A DNA stretch of 64,000 nucleotides, from positions 310,001-374,000 of the forward strand of contig CAWFWE010000003.1 in NCBI GenBank assembly GCA_963819475.1. The letters run 5' to 3'. The notes below the pieces were generated by a model. That model saw only the letters and a list, made by a program, of their open reading frames with translations. It ran no database searches and was not told the origin of the DNA. Positions 26,211 through 35,091 of the stretch are shown in pieces. Source of the DNA: DASUAS01 sp963819475 (GTDB lineage: Bacteria; Actinomycetota; Acidimicrobiia; IMCC26256; DASPTH01). The position numbers were made by a program, and so were the translations under genes. Position 1 is the first letter of the stretch. Each line of letters begins with the position of its first letter.

Positions 26211-27217
26211 CCGCCGGTGCTCGACTTCAGGGGCATCTCGTAGCGGTTGGTCACGCCGAAGTTCTCGTCCCAGAGCTGGTCGAGGTGGGTCTTCTCGTCC
26301 GCGGTCAACGCCAGGTCACTGGCCGCGGCGTACTCCTGCACGTCCTCGACGTTCACGCAGGTGGGCAGCACAGTGACGAACGCGGGGTCGGCGAGGATGC
26401 CAGCGATCGCGGCCTGCCCGACGGTGCGGCCGGTGCCGTCCCAGAGGAACGTGAGCGTGTCGGCCTTGTCGAAGTTGTCGAGCATGTTGTCGCGGTTGCG
26501 GTGCGCCCGGTGGTCACCCGGCGGGAACTCCGTGTCGCGCGTGATGCGACCCGAGAGCGTGTCCGACGCGTGCGGCACGCGAGAGATCAGGCCGACGCGC
26601 CCGTCGGCCACCGCGGGATCCGCCGCGAAGGTGCGGCCCGGCTCCTGCTCGAGCACGTTGAAGACCGTCTGCAGCGACACGATGTCGCGCTGCAATGCCT
26701 CGAGCCCTTCGTCAACCCAACCGATCGCCGGACCGAGCGCGACGCCGAGCTCGCGGACCTTGCCCTCGGCCTTGAACTTCTCGAGCTCCTCCCACAGCGC
26801 TTCGCTGCGGATGGGCTCGATGCGCGTGTTGTGGAGCTGGTAGAGGTCGATGTGGTCGGTGCCGAGCCGCCGCAGCGACGCCTCCAGCTGCAGACGAACC
26901 GACGTCGGCTCCCAGTCGTGTGGTCGTTCCGACTGCCCGGGATACTTGCGCGCCGCGTCGATGTCGTAGCCGCACTTGGTGGTGAGCACGATGTCGTCGC
27001 GCTGGGGCTTGAGCACGTCGGCGAGGAGCTCCTCGCCGACGCCCGCCTCGCCGTAGACGGGCGCGGTGTCGATGAAGTTGATGCCGGCATCGAGCGCAGC
27101 GTGCAGGAGGCCCTGCTTGTCCTCCACAACACCCCACCAGTCACTGGCGAGGGTCCAGACTCCGAATCCGACCTCCGACACCTCGAGGTCGCTCCGACCG
27201 AACCGGCGGTAGCGCAC
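26207..27217 (-). CDS. Aldo/keto reductase
   Basis: A 336-residue TIM-barrel NADPH-dependent oxidoreductase. The catalytic tetrad is visible as Asp and Tyr in FIDTAPVYGEAG, Lys in LTTKCGYD and His in LYQLHNTRIEP. I placed the start at GTG 27217, where AAAGGAG lies 6 nt upstream and the protein begins VRYRRFGRSDLEVSEVGFG, the usual family start. It overlaps a TetR gene at its 3' end. The carbonyl substrate is unknown. Confidence 0.9.
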   Translation of the reverse strand: MRYRRFGRSDLEVSEVGFGVWTLASDWWGVVEDKQGLLHAALDAGINFIDTAPVYGEAGVGEELLADVLKPQRDDIVLTTKCGYDIDAARKYPGQSERPHDWEPTSVRLQLEASLRRLGTDHIDLYQLHNTRIEPIRSEALWEELEKFKAEGKVRELGVALGPAIGWVDEGLEALQRDIVSLQTVFNVLEQEPGRTFAADPAVADGRVGLISRVPHASDTLSGRITRDTEFPPGDHRAHRNRDNMLDNFDKADTLTFLWDGTGRTVGQAAIAGILADPAFVTVLPTCVNVEDVQEYAAASDLALTADEKTHLDQLWDENFGVTNRYEMPLKSSTGG

Positions 27218-27260
27218 GGCGGCTCCTTTCGCCCGGCGAGTTCGCGATCGCGCGCGAAAT

Positions 27261-27584
27261 CTACTGCCGGCCGCCCGGTGGCCCCCCACCGGCGCGCCGG
27301 GCCCGCGCTTCGCGGTCCTCACGTTCGGCGGCGCGCAAGCCGTAGCCCATGACGATCGGGACGGGGAGCACGATGCAGGCGCCGACCAACGCGACCACGG
27401 TGGCGGTCACGAGCGCGCCTTGGAACCCGGCGATCGCAGCAATGGCGAACAGGATCACCGCGAGCAGCAGGAGGGTGTAGCCCAGGCGCTTCGCCAGCCC
27501 GACCCAGTGCGCGATGCGGGCCCGGCGCGCCGCGACCGGGTCCTCGGGCGGCCGCATCGGCTCGGGGCTCACCATGCGTCCCAT
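27261..27584 (-). CDS. Small two-helix membrane protein
   Basis: A 107-residue protein with a charged N-terminus and two hydrophobic segments (about 36-53 and 57-80). It ends in an Arg/Glu-rich cytoplasmic tail (AAEREDREARARRAGG). It overlaps the 3' end of the glycosyltransferase gene by 16 nt, indicating co-translation. I do not recognise the family. Confidence 0.7.
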   Translation of the reverse strand: MGRMVSPEPMRPPEDPVAARRARIAHWVGLAKRLGYTLLLLAVILFAIAAIAGFQGALVTATVVALVGACIVLPVPIVMGYGLRAAEREDREARARRAGGGPPGGRQ

Positions 27585-28651
27585 CCTGCCGCGTCGAAGG
27601 CTCGGCCGATCCGCTGGGGCAGGTCGGCGAGCGAGCAGTGCGGCCGGACGAGCTCGACGTTGCGCTCGAGCACCTGCGGAGCGGGCCGGTGCAACCAGGC
27701 CTGCACCTCGTCCGGATCATCGATCGAGAGGAGGTGAACGCCGAAGGCTCGCAGTTCGTCGAGGACCGGGTAGCTCCGCACCGCGATGGCCCGGCGGTGC
27801 GCGATCGACTCGATCACCGGGTTGCCGAAGCCCTCCCACGTCGACGGGAAGAGGACGAGGTCGGCGGCGGCGTAGGCGTCGGCCACGCTCTCCGCCCGCC
27901 CGACCACCACGGGGACCTCAGAGCCCTGGACGAGCTGCGCGAACACGCCGTCGTACCCGTCCTCCGCGGGACCGGTGATCCAAAGGCGGAGTCGGTGCGC
28001 CGGCTCCCGCCGCGCCAGCTCGGTCGCGAACGCGATGGCGGCCGGGATGTTCTTCCGGGGAATGGCGCGAGTCGGTTGCAGCAGGACCAGGTCGTCAGCG
28101 GAGAAGCCGAACGCGGCGCGAGTGTTGTCGCGATCGCCCCGCGGAGGATCGAGGTCGAACGCGTTCCGCAGTGTGACCGCCGCGAAGCCGCGGTTCTCGA
28201 GCTGTACGCGCGAGTGATCGTTGATCGTGACGTGTAGCGAGTTCGGCCGGTGCGGTGGGATGCCGGGCGGCGTCGGCAAACCGGCGCGCTGCCACGGGAG
28301 ATCGTGATGGTGGAACACGACGCGGCCGTCGTGCTCCGCGAGGACGGTTGCGGCCATCGCCGCCGCGTCAGGATTGATCGGAAGCGAGCAGAGGTTCTCC
28401 ACCACCACCAGGTCCGCACCGGCGATGGTGGCCGCGAGCACTTCGGGTTCGGGCGGATGGTCGTCGACCGGGTCGATCGCGAGGGAGGGTATCCACGCGT
28501 CGTCGGGTCGAAGTCCGTCGTCGAGCTCGCCCGCGACGCGGCGCAGGTCGAAACCGAGCTCGTGAAGCGCCCACTCCCACTTGCGCGCCTCGACCCCGAC
28601 GCCGTCGGAGCCGCCGAGTCGATAGGAGAGTTGGACCGCGACGGGGGGCAC
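27569..28651 (-). CDS. Glycosyltransferase, GT4-like
   Basis: A 360-residue GT-B fold enzyme. The N-terminal domain has the GGSDGVGVEARKWEWAL acceptor loop. The C-terminal domain has LLQPTRAIPRKNIPAAIAFA and the nucleotide-sugar motif LFPSTWEGFGNPVIESIAH, with the EGFGNPxxE signature of GT4 retaining enzymes. The start is GTG 28651. It is likely to transfer a sugar from an NDP donor to an envelope or small-molecule acceptor. No biosynthetic cluster is adjacent. Confidence 0.85.
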   Translation of the reverse strand: MPPVAVQLSYRLGGSDGVGVEARKWEWALHELGFDLRRVAGELDDGLRPDDAWIPSLAIDPVDDHPPEPEVLAATIAGADLVVVENLCSLPINPDAAAMAATVLAEHDGRVVFHHHDLPWQRAGLPTPPGIPPHRPNSLHVTINDHSRVQLENRGFAAVTLRNAFDLDPPRGDRDNTRAAFGFSADDLVLLQPTRAIPRKNIPAAIAFATELARREPAHRLRLWITGPAEDGYDGVFAQLVQGSEVPVVVGRAESVADAYAAADLVLFPSTWEGFGNPVIESIAHRRAIAVRSYPVLDELRAFGVHLLSIDDPDEVQAWLHRPAPQVLERNVELVRPHCSLADLPQRIGRAFDAAGWDAW

Positions 28652-28690
28652 GGGTCGCGAGACTCGCGCGGATCGCAGCGCGAGGGGGGA

Positions 28691-29410
28691 TCAGATCGAG
28701 GTGTTTCCGCGCTCGACACGTGCGAGACGACGGTTGGTGGCATCGAGCAGTGCGCGCACCACGGCTTCGTCGCGGTCACGACGCACGACCGTGGACCCGG
28801 ACACGACGAGCTCGGTCGGCGGGTCGACGTAGACCACGGTGACCACCGCGACGCGATTGCTGCCGATCCGGCTGATCTCGGCGCTGGAGATGTGGATCGC
28901 CTCCGCGGCCGGTAGCCCCTGCCGGATGGCGTCGAGCGCCGCGGTGGCGACGAGCTGAGGGCGCGCCGCGCTCGCGATCGAGCCCTCCGCGTACCCGGTG
29001 AGCTCCTGCTCGTCGTGGACCAGTATCACGCGCACCTGCGCGCGCAACCCGACCGCCTCTACGTTGATGCTGCCGACGCGCGCGTGTGCCTCGGGGCGTG
29101 GCAGCTCGATGCCGACAGGAGTGTTCTGCTCGTTGGTGTTCAGCTGCGCGACCGACACGATGCGGTGGTCCAGCTCGATGCCGAACACGGTCTGTGCCAC
29201 GGCCCGCACGTCGCGCACGGTCTGCTTCGCTGGTTTGCTCGGGTCCGCGAGTACGTGCACCTCGACCGGTCGGCCCGACCGATCGCCCACGACCCGGACG
29301 GCGTGGACGCCGGTCAGGCGGCACAGCTCGTCCTCGAGGTCGCGCAGGTCCGAGGCCCCGCCTTGACTACCCTCGGACGACGATTCGTCGTTCGACCAAT
29401 CACTCGGCAT
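28691..29410 (-). CDS. Uncharacterised protein, two alpha/beta segments
   Basis: A 239-residue soluble protein of unknown function. After an acidic Ser-rich start it has a segment DELCRLTGVHAVRVVGDRSG-type (about 26-90) that ends FGIELDHRIVSVAQL. A second segment (about 115-215) contains VILVHDEQELTGYAEG, an Ala-rich helix and VVTVVYVDPP. The predicted strands and helices alternate as in small ligand-binding folds. It stands immediately upstream of, and divergent from, the HD-domain pair, with a 426-nt gap. Confidence 0.7.
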   Translation of the reverse strand: MPSDWSNDESSSEGSQGGASDLRDLEDELCRLTGVHAVRVVGDRSGRPVEVHVLADPSKPAKQTVRDVRAVAQTVFGIELDHRIVSVAQLNTNEQNTPVGIELPRPEAHARVGSINVEAVGLRAQVRVILVHDEQELTGYAEGSIASAARPQLVATAALDAIRQGLPAAEAIHISSAEISRIGSNRVAVVTVVYVDPPTELVVSGSTVVRRDRDEAVVRALLDATNRRLARVERGNTSI

Positions 29411-29836
29411 TCACGACCCCGTCACTCCCCGAGGGCCTACAACCCCCGCCCGTGCACAGCATACGGCCAATTGACCACCCTGCGTGGGCCCGTCGCGTGG
29501 CCGGTGTGACTTGTGGGGCTTGCGTGACGATCAGATCCGCGTGAAACTATGCGTTCCTTTCGTCCAGGAGGAGGAACAAAGAACTGTCTCGGGGTGGAGA
29601 CGGCAGGGCCTCGGCCTGAATGACCAACGAGTTACCTGAAGCGAAGCGACATGTCCGCAGGGCGAACAGCGATGCCCAAGCGGGAGATCAGAAGTTTCAG
29701 GGGGTCTCGTGCACAAGGCCATGGTCCGCGTTGCGGCCGGCGCGTCAGCATTGGTCGCAATGCTGCTCGCCGGTGGCGCGTCAAGTGGAGATAACGCTAA
29801 CCGTGATCTTTCGCTGAGGCCCTGCCTTCTCTACCT
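29411..29836. other. 426-nt intergenic region, AT-richer than surroundings
   Basis: No convincing gene is present. A strong ribosome binding-like AGGAGGAGG lies at 29566-29574 with no good start 5-10 nt downstream. Weak ORFs exist at 29549-29623 (24 residues), 29620-29817 (65 residues) and from GTG 29709 (signal-peptide-like start). None has recognisable coding character. The region and the first 400 nt of the next gene contain more A and T than the neighbouring DNA. It must hold the promoters of two divergent units. Confidence 0.45.
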
Positions 29837-31199
29837 ATGCGAACAGCAACAAGCAAAGAACGAAAGATCCGAGTCGCTGTTGTGGTCGGCGCCGCCGCCA
29901 CGGTTGGCTTCGTCGCGCTCGCAGCCTTTGCTGCTCCGCATTCGGTCACGCCGAAAGTCGGCGTCGCACTACTGGTCTTCGGCTTGCTCGCCGTCGCCGC
30001 GACCAACCTCGATGTAATCGCGCGTGCGAGTATCGGCATGAGCGGAAACGTAATGATCTTCACCGCTTCCATTGTCGTATTCGGCGAGTACTCGTTCTTC
30101 CTAGGTCCGGCGCTAATCGGTCTCTGCTGTGGGCTCTTCGATGTCGTCCAGCTTCGGAAGCGCGAGTGGGAAAAGATCGCGTTCAACTGTTCGTCTGACG
30201 CACTCTCGCTAATGGGTGGGACCGCCGTTTTTTTTCTGGTCGCGGAGGACCACCCGATTTCGAATCCCGCGGTGGCTCGCTGCGGCACTCGCGTGCGCCG
30301 CTTGCACCTATCTCATACTGAACGCCGCGTTCATCAGCTTCCCTGTAGCGATCAGTGGCGAAGAGGAGTACAGGCAGGTTCTTCGGGAGCTGCTCATTTT
30401 CAACTGTGGCGCGTTTCCGTTCGCGCTGCTGGGGCTGGGACTTGGGTGGGTGTACTTGGAGCTCGGCGCGGCGGTCGTGCCACTGCTCGTCGTCCCGATC
30501 TTGATCGCGCGCTCGACCTTCGCCAGCTACCTCGAGCTGAAGACCGGTCAGGAGCAGACCATCGAGACGTTGATCCTCGCCCTCGAGGCGAAGGACCGCT
30601 ACACCGCGGGTCACGCACAACGGGTCGCCACCTTCTCCGAGTACGTCGGGGCGGAGCTCGACTTTGGTCAGCGGCGCATGGAACGGTTGCGCTACGCGGC
30701 ACTCATGCACGACATCGGGAAGCTCGTCGTGCCCAACCAGCTGCTCAACAAGCCCGGTCGTCTCACGGAGTCGGAGTTCGAACGGGTCAAGCGCCACGAG
30801 CCGGTGTCGGTCGAGCTGCTGCACCGCATCGACTTCCTGGCCCCCATCGCCGGTGACACCACCACCGAGGCCGCCACCGCCGCCGTCGACGGCACCGGGA
30901 TCATCGAACCGGCGATCATCCACGTGGCCGATGCCTTCGACGCGATGACCTCCACCCGGGCCTATCGGCGGGCGCTCAGCCAGGAGACGGCGTTCGCCGA
31001 GCTGCGCGCCGGCGCCGGCACCCAGTTCAACACCCAGTGCGTCGACGCGCTCATCAGCGCGATCGAACGTCGCAACGAGACGTACGGCGCCGGTCACGAA
31101 GTCGACGAGCACGACTGGGCGGTGGCACCGCCGGAGGCCGGCACCGGTTCGGCCGGGTTGGGCCACCTCATCCCCGAGGAGCAGGCGGCGGGTCAGTGA
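29837..31199 (+). CDS. Membrane HD-domain protein (HD-GYP-related), frameshifted
   Basis: About 453 residues once restored. The N-terminal half has six or so membrane helices (MASE-like sensor). The C-terminal half is an HD domain: EAKDRYTAGHAQRVATFSEY, LRYAALMHDIGKLVVPNQLL and VADAFDAMTSTRAYR. The HHE and GYP segments typical of c-di-GMP phosphodiesterases are replaced by an unrelated loop, so activity is doubtful. The frame breaks at a run of eight T at 30224-30231; seven T would give one continuous frame. The stop overlaps the next gene (GTGA). Confidence 0.75.
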
Positions 31200-32377
31200 G
31201 GGAATGGGTACGGCTGGTCGTGCTCCTCGCCGGAGGTGGCGCCATCGCGGCCGGGATCGAGATCGCACTCCCGGGCAGCCCCTGGGCGCCCCTGGCCCTC
31301 ATCGGCGGCGCCATCGCGGCCGGTGAGCTGGTCGAGCTCAAACCGCCACTCCGCGCTGCCCTGCCGATCTCGTTCGCATTCATGGTGGTCCTGGCCCGCG
31401 AGGCATCGATCCAGGACGCGGCCCTCATCCTCGTGGTGGCCGAGCTCGCCGCCTTCCTGGTGCGCTCGGAGCCGACGTCGGTCAAGGGTCGGCTGACACT
31501 GTTCGTCGAACGCCTCTTCGAGGGGATGGCCGCGGTCCTGGTGTACCACGGCATTGCCGACGCCCTCGGCGAACCCCCGACCCGTGCCAAGGTGCTCTTC
31601 GCCCTCGCCGTCGCCGCCATCGCGCCGCTCCTGGTCGCCGAGATCGCCCGCATGGTGCGAGAACAGCACGTCGGCATGTCCGCGCACGGGCGCATGGCCG
31701 ACGTCGCGCTGGTCACCAGCGCCACGCTGATGGCGATCAGCGCCACCGGTGTCGAAGGGCACGGCGGCATGGGCGTGTGGGGCCCGGCGGTGTTCACCAT
31801 CCCGCTGCTCGCGGCCTGGTACTCGTACGAGCACCTCGCGCTGATCCGGCGCACGTACGACCAGACGATCCGCGCCCTCGGCGCCGCGCCCGAGCTCGGC
31901 GGCATGGTGCGCGACGGCCACGCCGAACGCGTCGCCGACCTCACAGTGGCGATCGGCAGCACACTCGGTTTCTCGCGCCAAGAGCTCGGCCAGCTCGAGA
32001 CCGCTGCGCTGCTGCACCACCTGGGTCAGGTGTGCCTCGACGAACCGGACGACGGACGCCCGCCGGAGCCGGTTTCGATCGCGCAGGCCGGCGCGACCAT
32101 CCTCCGCGGCACCCAACTGCTCGCACCTGCGGGCGACATCCTGGCGGCCGAGTGGATGCCCTACCGCGAGCACGTCGCGTCGCGACCGTCGGTGATGTCG
32201 GGCCAGATACTGAAGGTCGCGAGCGCGTTTGACGAGCTGTCCGACGGCCATGCCGAGCGCGCCGGCCTCGCGCTCGAAGCGCTCTGCTCCGCGCCCGAGT
32301 ACCTCTACGACGTGCGCGTGCTCGGCGCGCTCGAGGTGGTGCTCGACCGGCGCGGTCTCCTCGATCAGCCCTGCTGA
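31196..32377 (+). CDS. Membrane protein with degenerate HD domain
   Basis: A 393-residue protein starting at GTG 31196, overlapping the previous gene by 4 nt. The layout mirrors its neighbour: several N-terminal membrane helices, then an HD-like domain with GHAERVADLTVAIGSTLGF and a C-terminal helical part. The metal motif reads LLHHLGQV where the neighbour has LMHDIGKL, so the conserved Asp and Lys are lost and catalysis is unlikely. The tandem arrangement suggests duplication followed by loss of catalysis, perhaps leaving a regulatory partner. Confidence 0.78.
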   Translation: MREWVRLVVLLAGGGAIAAGIEIALPGSPWAPLALIGGAIAAGELVELKPPLRAALPISFAFMVVLAREASIQDAALILVVAELAAFLVRSEPTSVKGRLTLFVERLFEGMAAVLVYHGIADALGEPPTRAKVLFALAVAAIAPLLVAEIARMVREQHVGMSAHGRMADVALVTSATLMAISATGVEGHGGMGVWGPAVFTIPLLAAWYSYEHLALIRRTYDQTIRALGAAPELGGMVRDGHAERVADLTVAIGSTLGFSRQELGQLETAALLHHLGQVCLDEPDDGRPPEPVSIAQAGATILRGTQLLAPAGDILAAEWMPYREHVASRPSVMSGQILKVASAFDELSDGHAERAGLALEALCSAPEYLYDVRVLGALEVVLDRRGLLDQPC

Positions 32378-32946
32378 GCTTCCACCCGACGCGCCACGCC
32401 GCGTCTCCGGGGTACTCGGCTGCCCTCGAAGCAGACATCGACGATTCCGAGCCCTATCACGATGTCGCCGATGGAGAACTGCTGGTTGGGTAGTCCCGGC
32501 GCGGTGATGACGTCGCCCAGGAAGCCGAGCAGGTCGTCGCTCTCCTGGGGCTTGTGCTTCACCGTTCGCTCGATCGGGACGTGCACCTCGCGCCCGTTCC
32601 GCTCTTTGACGTCGTCCTTCGTGGGCATGCCCTGGTTCAGAGCGATCACGAGCACGTTCAGGGCGACACCGACGGCGATGAGCGTCATGCCCTTCACCTT
32701 CCGGTTCACCACGCAGAACCCGACGATGGCGACGTACGAGAGCAGCAGGATCCCGATCCCGGCGTCGTCGATGCGGTCCTTCGGGAACTCCACGAACTCG
32801 AGCACGATCTGGATCGCGAGCCCGAGGAACAGCAGCCACAACATGCGGAAGTGAAGCGAACCGAGCCGGCTGAAGCTGCCCTTCGTGCCGGCGACCACGA
32901 CGAACGCCAGCGCGACCGTCGCCACGATGAAGATCACGCGCACCAC
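32365..32946 (-). CDS. DUF5317-family membrane protein
   Basis: A 193-residue protein with about four hydrophobic segments (about 3-20, 32-50, 66-82, 86-104). It carries the ALNQGMP motif and a C-terminal FSIGDIVIGLGIVDVCFEG segment seen in DUF5317 proteins. The function is unknown. Its 3' end overlaps the convergent HD-domain gene by 13 nt. Confidence 0.72.
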   Translation of the reverse strand: MVRVIFIVATVALAFVVVAGTKGSFSRLGSLHFRMLWLLFLGLAIQIVLEFVEFPKDRIDDAGIGILLLSYVAIVGFCVVNRKVKGMTLIAVGVALNVLVIALNQGMPTKDDVKERNGREVHVPIERTVKHKPQESDDLLGFLGDVITAPGLPNQQFSIGDIVIGLGIVDVCFEGSRVPRRRGVARRVEAQQG

Positions 32947-32988
32947 CGTACCGACGGCCGTGCACGGGGCGCAGGTATCCTCTGGTAC

Positions 32989-33207
32989 GTGTACGAGCTG
33001 CGGTCGTCGTCGGAGGGCACCGTCATCCGCGTCGAGGTCGACGAGGGCCAGATGGTCGCCGAGGACGACGAGGTCGCGCTGCTCGAGACGGAGAACGGAC
33101 GCATCGCGGTCGTCACCGACGTCCCGGGTGTCGTGCGCGAGCTCTACGTGGAGGCCGGGTACTCCGTCACCCCAGGCACCGTCATCGCGCTCATCGACGA
33201 GTCCTGA
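32989..33207 (+). CDS. Stand-alone biotinyl/lipoyl-like domain without the target lysine
   Basis: A 72-residue protein from GTG 32989 with the full biotin/lipoyl-carrier beta-barrel pattern: SEGTVIRVEVDEGQMVAEDD, a hairpin turn, then VPGVVRELYVEAGYSVTPG and VIALI. At the hairpin where the family has MKM or TDKA, this protein has LETENGR. The residue normally biotinylated or lipoylated is therefore not lysine. It may be a structural or binding domain rather than an acyl carrier. Confidence 0.75.
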   Translation: MYELRSSSEGTVIRVEVDEGQMVAEDDEVALLETENGRIAVVTDVPGVVRELYVEAGYSVTPGTVIALIDES

Positions 33208-33217
33208 GCGGCTCGGC

Positions 33218-34147
33218 TCAGTAGTTCGAGGGCAGCAGCCGCTCGAGGTACACGTAGCAAACCACGAGCGCGGCGAGGAACGGCACGACGCCCACGCACC
33301 ACGTCGTCCAGCGCGGGTGGCGATGGAAGAGCAACCACCACAGCAGGCCGATCACCGCGGTGACGATGCCCCAGAGGATCGCGGGGGTCCGCGACGCCGA
33401 CTCCCCCGACAGGCCGCCGATCGTCGTCGCCACGTTCCCTTTCGGGGTGGGCGTCGGTGGGAGCGGCAGCTGGTCGGGCGTGAGGTCGAGCCGGGCCCGG
33501 ACGATGAGCCGTTGCGAGGCGGAGTACTTCGGGTCGCAGGTGGTGAGTGTGAGGGTCGCCAGGTCGTGGCCCGGGCGCGCCGGGTCGGCGGATGGGTCGA
33601 GGACGCTGATCTCGCCGGGGTCGACCACCCGCTGGTCGGTGACCTGGTACTTGAACTTCCCCTGGACCGTGATCACCACGATCTGGTCGCCGGGATGCAG
33701 TTCGTCGAGGTCGCCGAACGGCGCGCCGTACGTGGTGCGATGGCCCGCGATCGCGCTGTTGCCCTCGTGTCCGGGCAGCTGCGTGGTCGGGTAGTGCCCC
33801 GGGCCCTTGCGGAGATCGTCGACGTTCACACCCTCCACCACGTACTGGTCGACCCCGATCTTCGGGATCCCGACCCGGGCGATCACGTCGCCCTCGGGCG
33901 GGATCGTGATCTGGCCGAGGGTGGTCGGCGCGATGGGCGTCGCCGACGTGGTCGTCGGGACCGCGTTCGAGGTCGTGGTCGTGGCGCCCGGGTTGCGTTC
34001 CAACGACCGCGTGAATTGCTGCGCGAGGTCGTCCTGCGCCCGGGCCTGGTAGATCCCGGTGCCCCAGAGTTGGTAGGCGACGAACAAGAGCAGCAGGAGC
34101 CCGACCGTGACCAGCACACGGCCCACTGCCCCCAGCACCCCGCGCAT
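33218..34147 (-). CDS. Class E sortase
   Basis: A 309-residue membrane transpeptidase. An N-terminal signal-anchor helix (about 9-28) leads to a Thr/Pro-rich linker and the sortase barrel. It contains AIAGHRTTYGAPF with the catalytic His, LTLTTCDPKYSASQRL with the catalytic Cys, and the Arg of QRLIVRARL. A C-terminal region with two membrane helices follows, typical of class E in actinobacteria. It anchors surface proteins with an LAXTG-like signal. No sortase substrate was recognised in the window. Confidence 0.9.
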   Translation of the reverse strand: MRGVLGAVGRVLVTVGLLLLLFVAYQLWGTGIYQARAQDDLAQQFTRSLERNPGATTTTSNAVPTTTSATPIAPTTLGQITIPPEGDVIARVGIPKIGVDQYVVEGVNVDDLRKGPGHYPTTQLPGHEGNSAIAGHRTTYGAPFGDLDELHPGDQIVVITVQGKFKYQVTDQRVVDPGEISVLDPSADPARPGHDLATLTLTTCDPKYSASQRLIVRARLDLTPDQLPLPPTPTPKGNVATTIGGLSGESASRTPAILWGIVTAVIGLLWWLLFHRHPRWTTWCVGVVPFLAALVVCYVYLERLLPSNY

Positions 34148-34251
34148 GGGCGCCGAGGCTAACTGCCACGTATCCCGGCCCCAGATCGCCGGTTCGACCG
34201 CTTCGGGCCCGTCTTCGTAGACTCGAGCCCATCGACCGCCCGGAGGCGAGT

Positions 34252-34923
34252 GTGCCTGCCGTCGTCCGTCTCCGCTCCGCCGTCTGCCTCATCGGGCGCT
34301 TCCCGGCACTGGCCGGCGTCGACCTCGACGTCGCCCGTGGCGAGATCGTGCTCCTGTCGGGTGCGAACGGCGCCGGGAAGACCACGTTGCTCCGGCTGCT
34401 CGCCGGACTGGTGCCGCTCTACTCCGGGGAGGCCACGGTGCTCGGCCACGATCTCGCCCACGACCGCCGGAGCGCTCGCCGCGACCTCGCGCTCGTCGGG
34501 CACGAGACCTTCTGCTACGACGACCTCACCGTGCGCGAGAACCTCTGGTTCGCGGCGCGGGCCGGGGGACGCGACACCGCCGCGGCCGACGACGCGCTCG
34601 AGCGGCTGGGGCTGGGTCGCCAGGCCGACGTCGTGCACCGCCGCCTCTCGGCCGGGCAGCGCCGCCGCCTCGCGGTCGCGGTCGCGCTGGCGCGTGATCC
34701 GCGGCTTCTCCTCCTCGACGAGCCCCATGCCGGGCTCGACGCCGAGGGTCACGCGGTGCTCGACGCGGTGGTGGCGGCGGCGCCGTCCGAGCACCGCACC
34801 GTGCTGCTGGCCTCGCACGAGCTCGAACACGCACGCGCGCTCGCCGACCGCGAGGTCGTGATCACCGCCGGACAGGCGCGGCTCGGACCTGGCGCCGACG
34901 TCACCGACCGCGGGGTGGCGTGA
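34252..34923 (+). CDS. ccmA: Cytochrome c maturation heme exporter ATPase CcmA
   Basis: A 223-residue ABC ATPase with Walker A SGANGAGKTT, signature LSAGQRRRLAVAVAL, Walker B LLLLDEPHAGLD and switch His in ASHELEHA. The short length and position fit CcmA, which with CcmB drives release of heme-loaded CcmE. GTG 34252 starts the ccm operon. Its TGA is separated from ccmB by three 56-bp mini-ORF repeats rather than overlapping it directly as all later ccm genes do. Confidence 0.9.
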   Translation: MPAVVRLRSAVCLIGRFPALAGVDLDVARGEIVLLSGANGAGKTTLLRLLAGLVPLYSGEATVLGHDLAHDRRSARRDLALVGHETFCYDDLTVRENLWFAARAGGRDTAAADDALERLGLGRQADVVHRRLSAGQRRRLAVAVALARDPRLLLLDEPHAGLDAEGHAVLDAVVAAAPSEHRTVLLASHELEHARALADREVVITAGQARLGPGADVTDRGVA

Positions 34924-35091
34924 GCGGGGGCGAGCCGGGTGTCCCGGCGAGCAGCGAACGCCCGATGGAGATGGCGTGAGCGGGGGCGAGCCGGGTGTCC
35001 CGGCGAGCAGCGAACGCCCGATGGAGATGGCGTGAGCGGGGGCGAGCCGGGTGTCCCGGCGAGCAGCGAACGCCCGATGGAGACGGCGTGA
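34920..35091 (+). repeat. Three tandem 56-bp coupled mini-ORF repeats (ccmA-ccmB junction)
   Basis: Starts lie at GTG 34920, 34976 and 35032, with a stop overlapping the next start by GTGA each time. Each unit is a 19-codon ORF with the pattern VSGGEPGVPASSERPME(M/T)A. The first start overlaps the ccmA stop and the last stop overlaps the ccmB start, so coupled translation could run through the array. Each unit has a 6-bp hairpin GCCGGG-TGT-CCCGGC. A relative of this unit lies at 57564-57736. Confidence 0.93.

Noticed and set aside
29549..29817. Small ORFs in the 426-nt gap
   Set aside because: They have poor ribosome binding site spacing, no recognisable domain and no coding bias that I can see.
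29411..29836. A c-di-GMP riboswitch in front of the HD-domain gene
   Set aside because: I looked for the GEMM landmarks (GGGACGCAAAGC, GGUUACCG) and did not find them.
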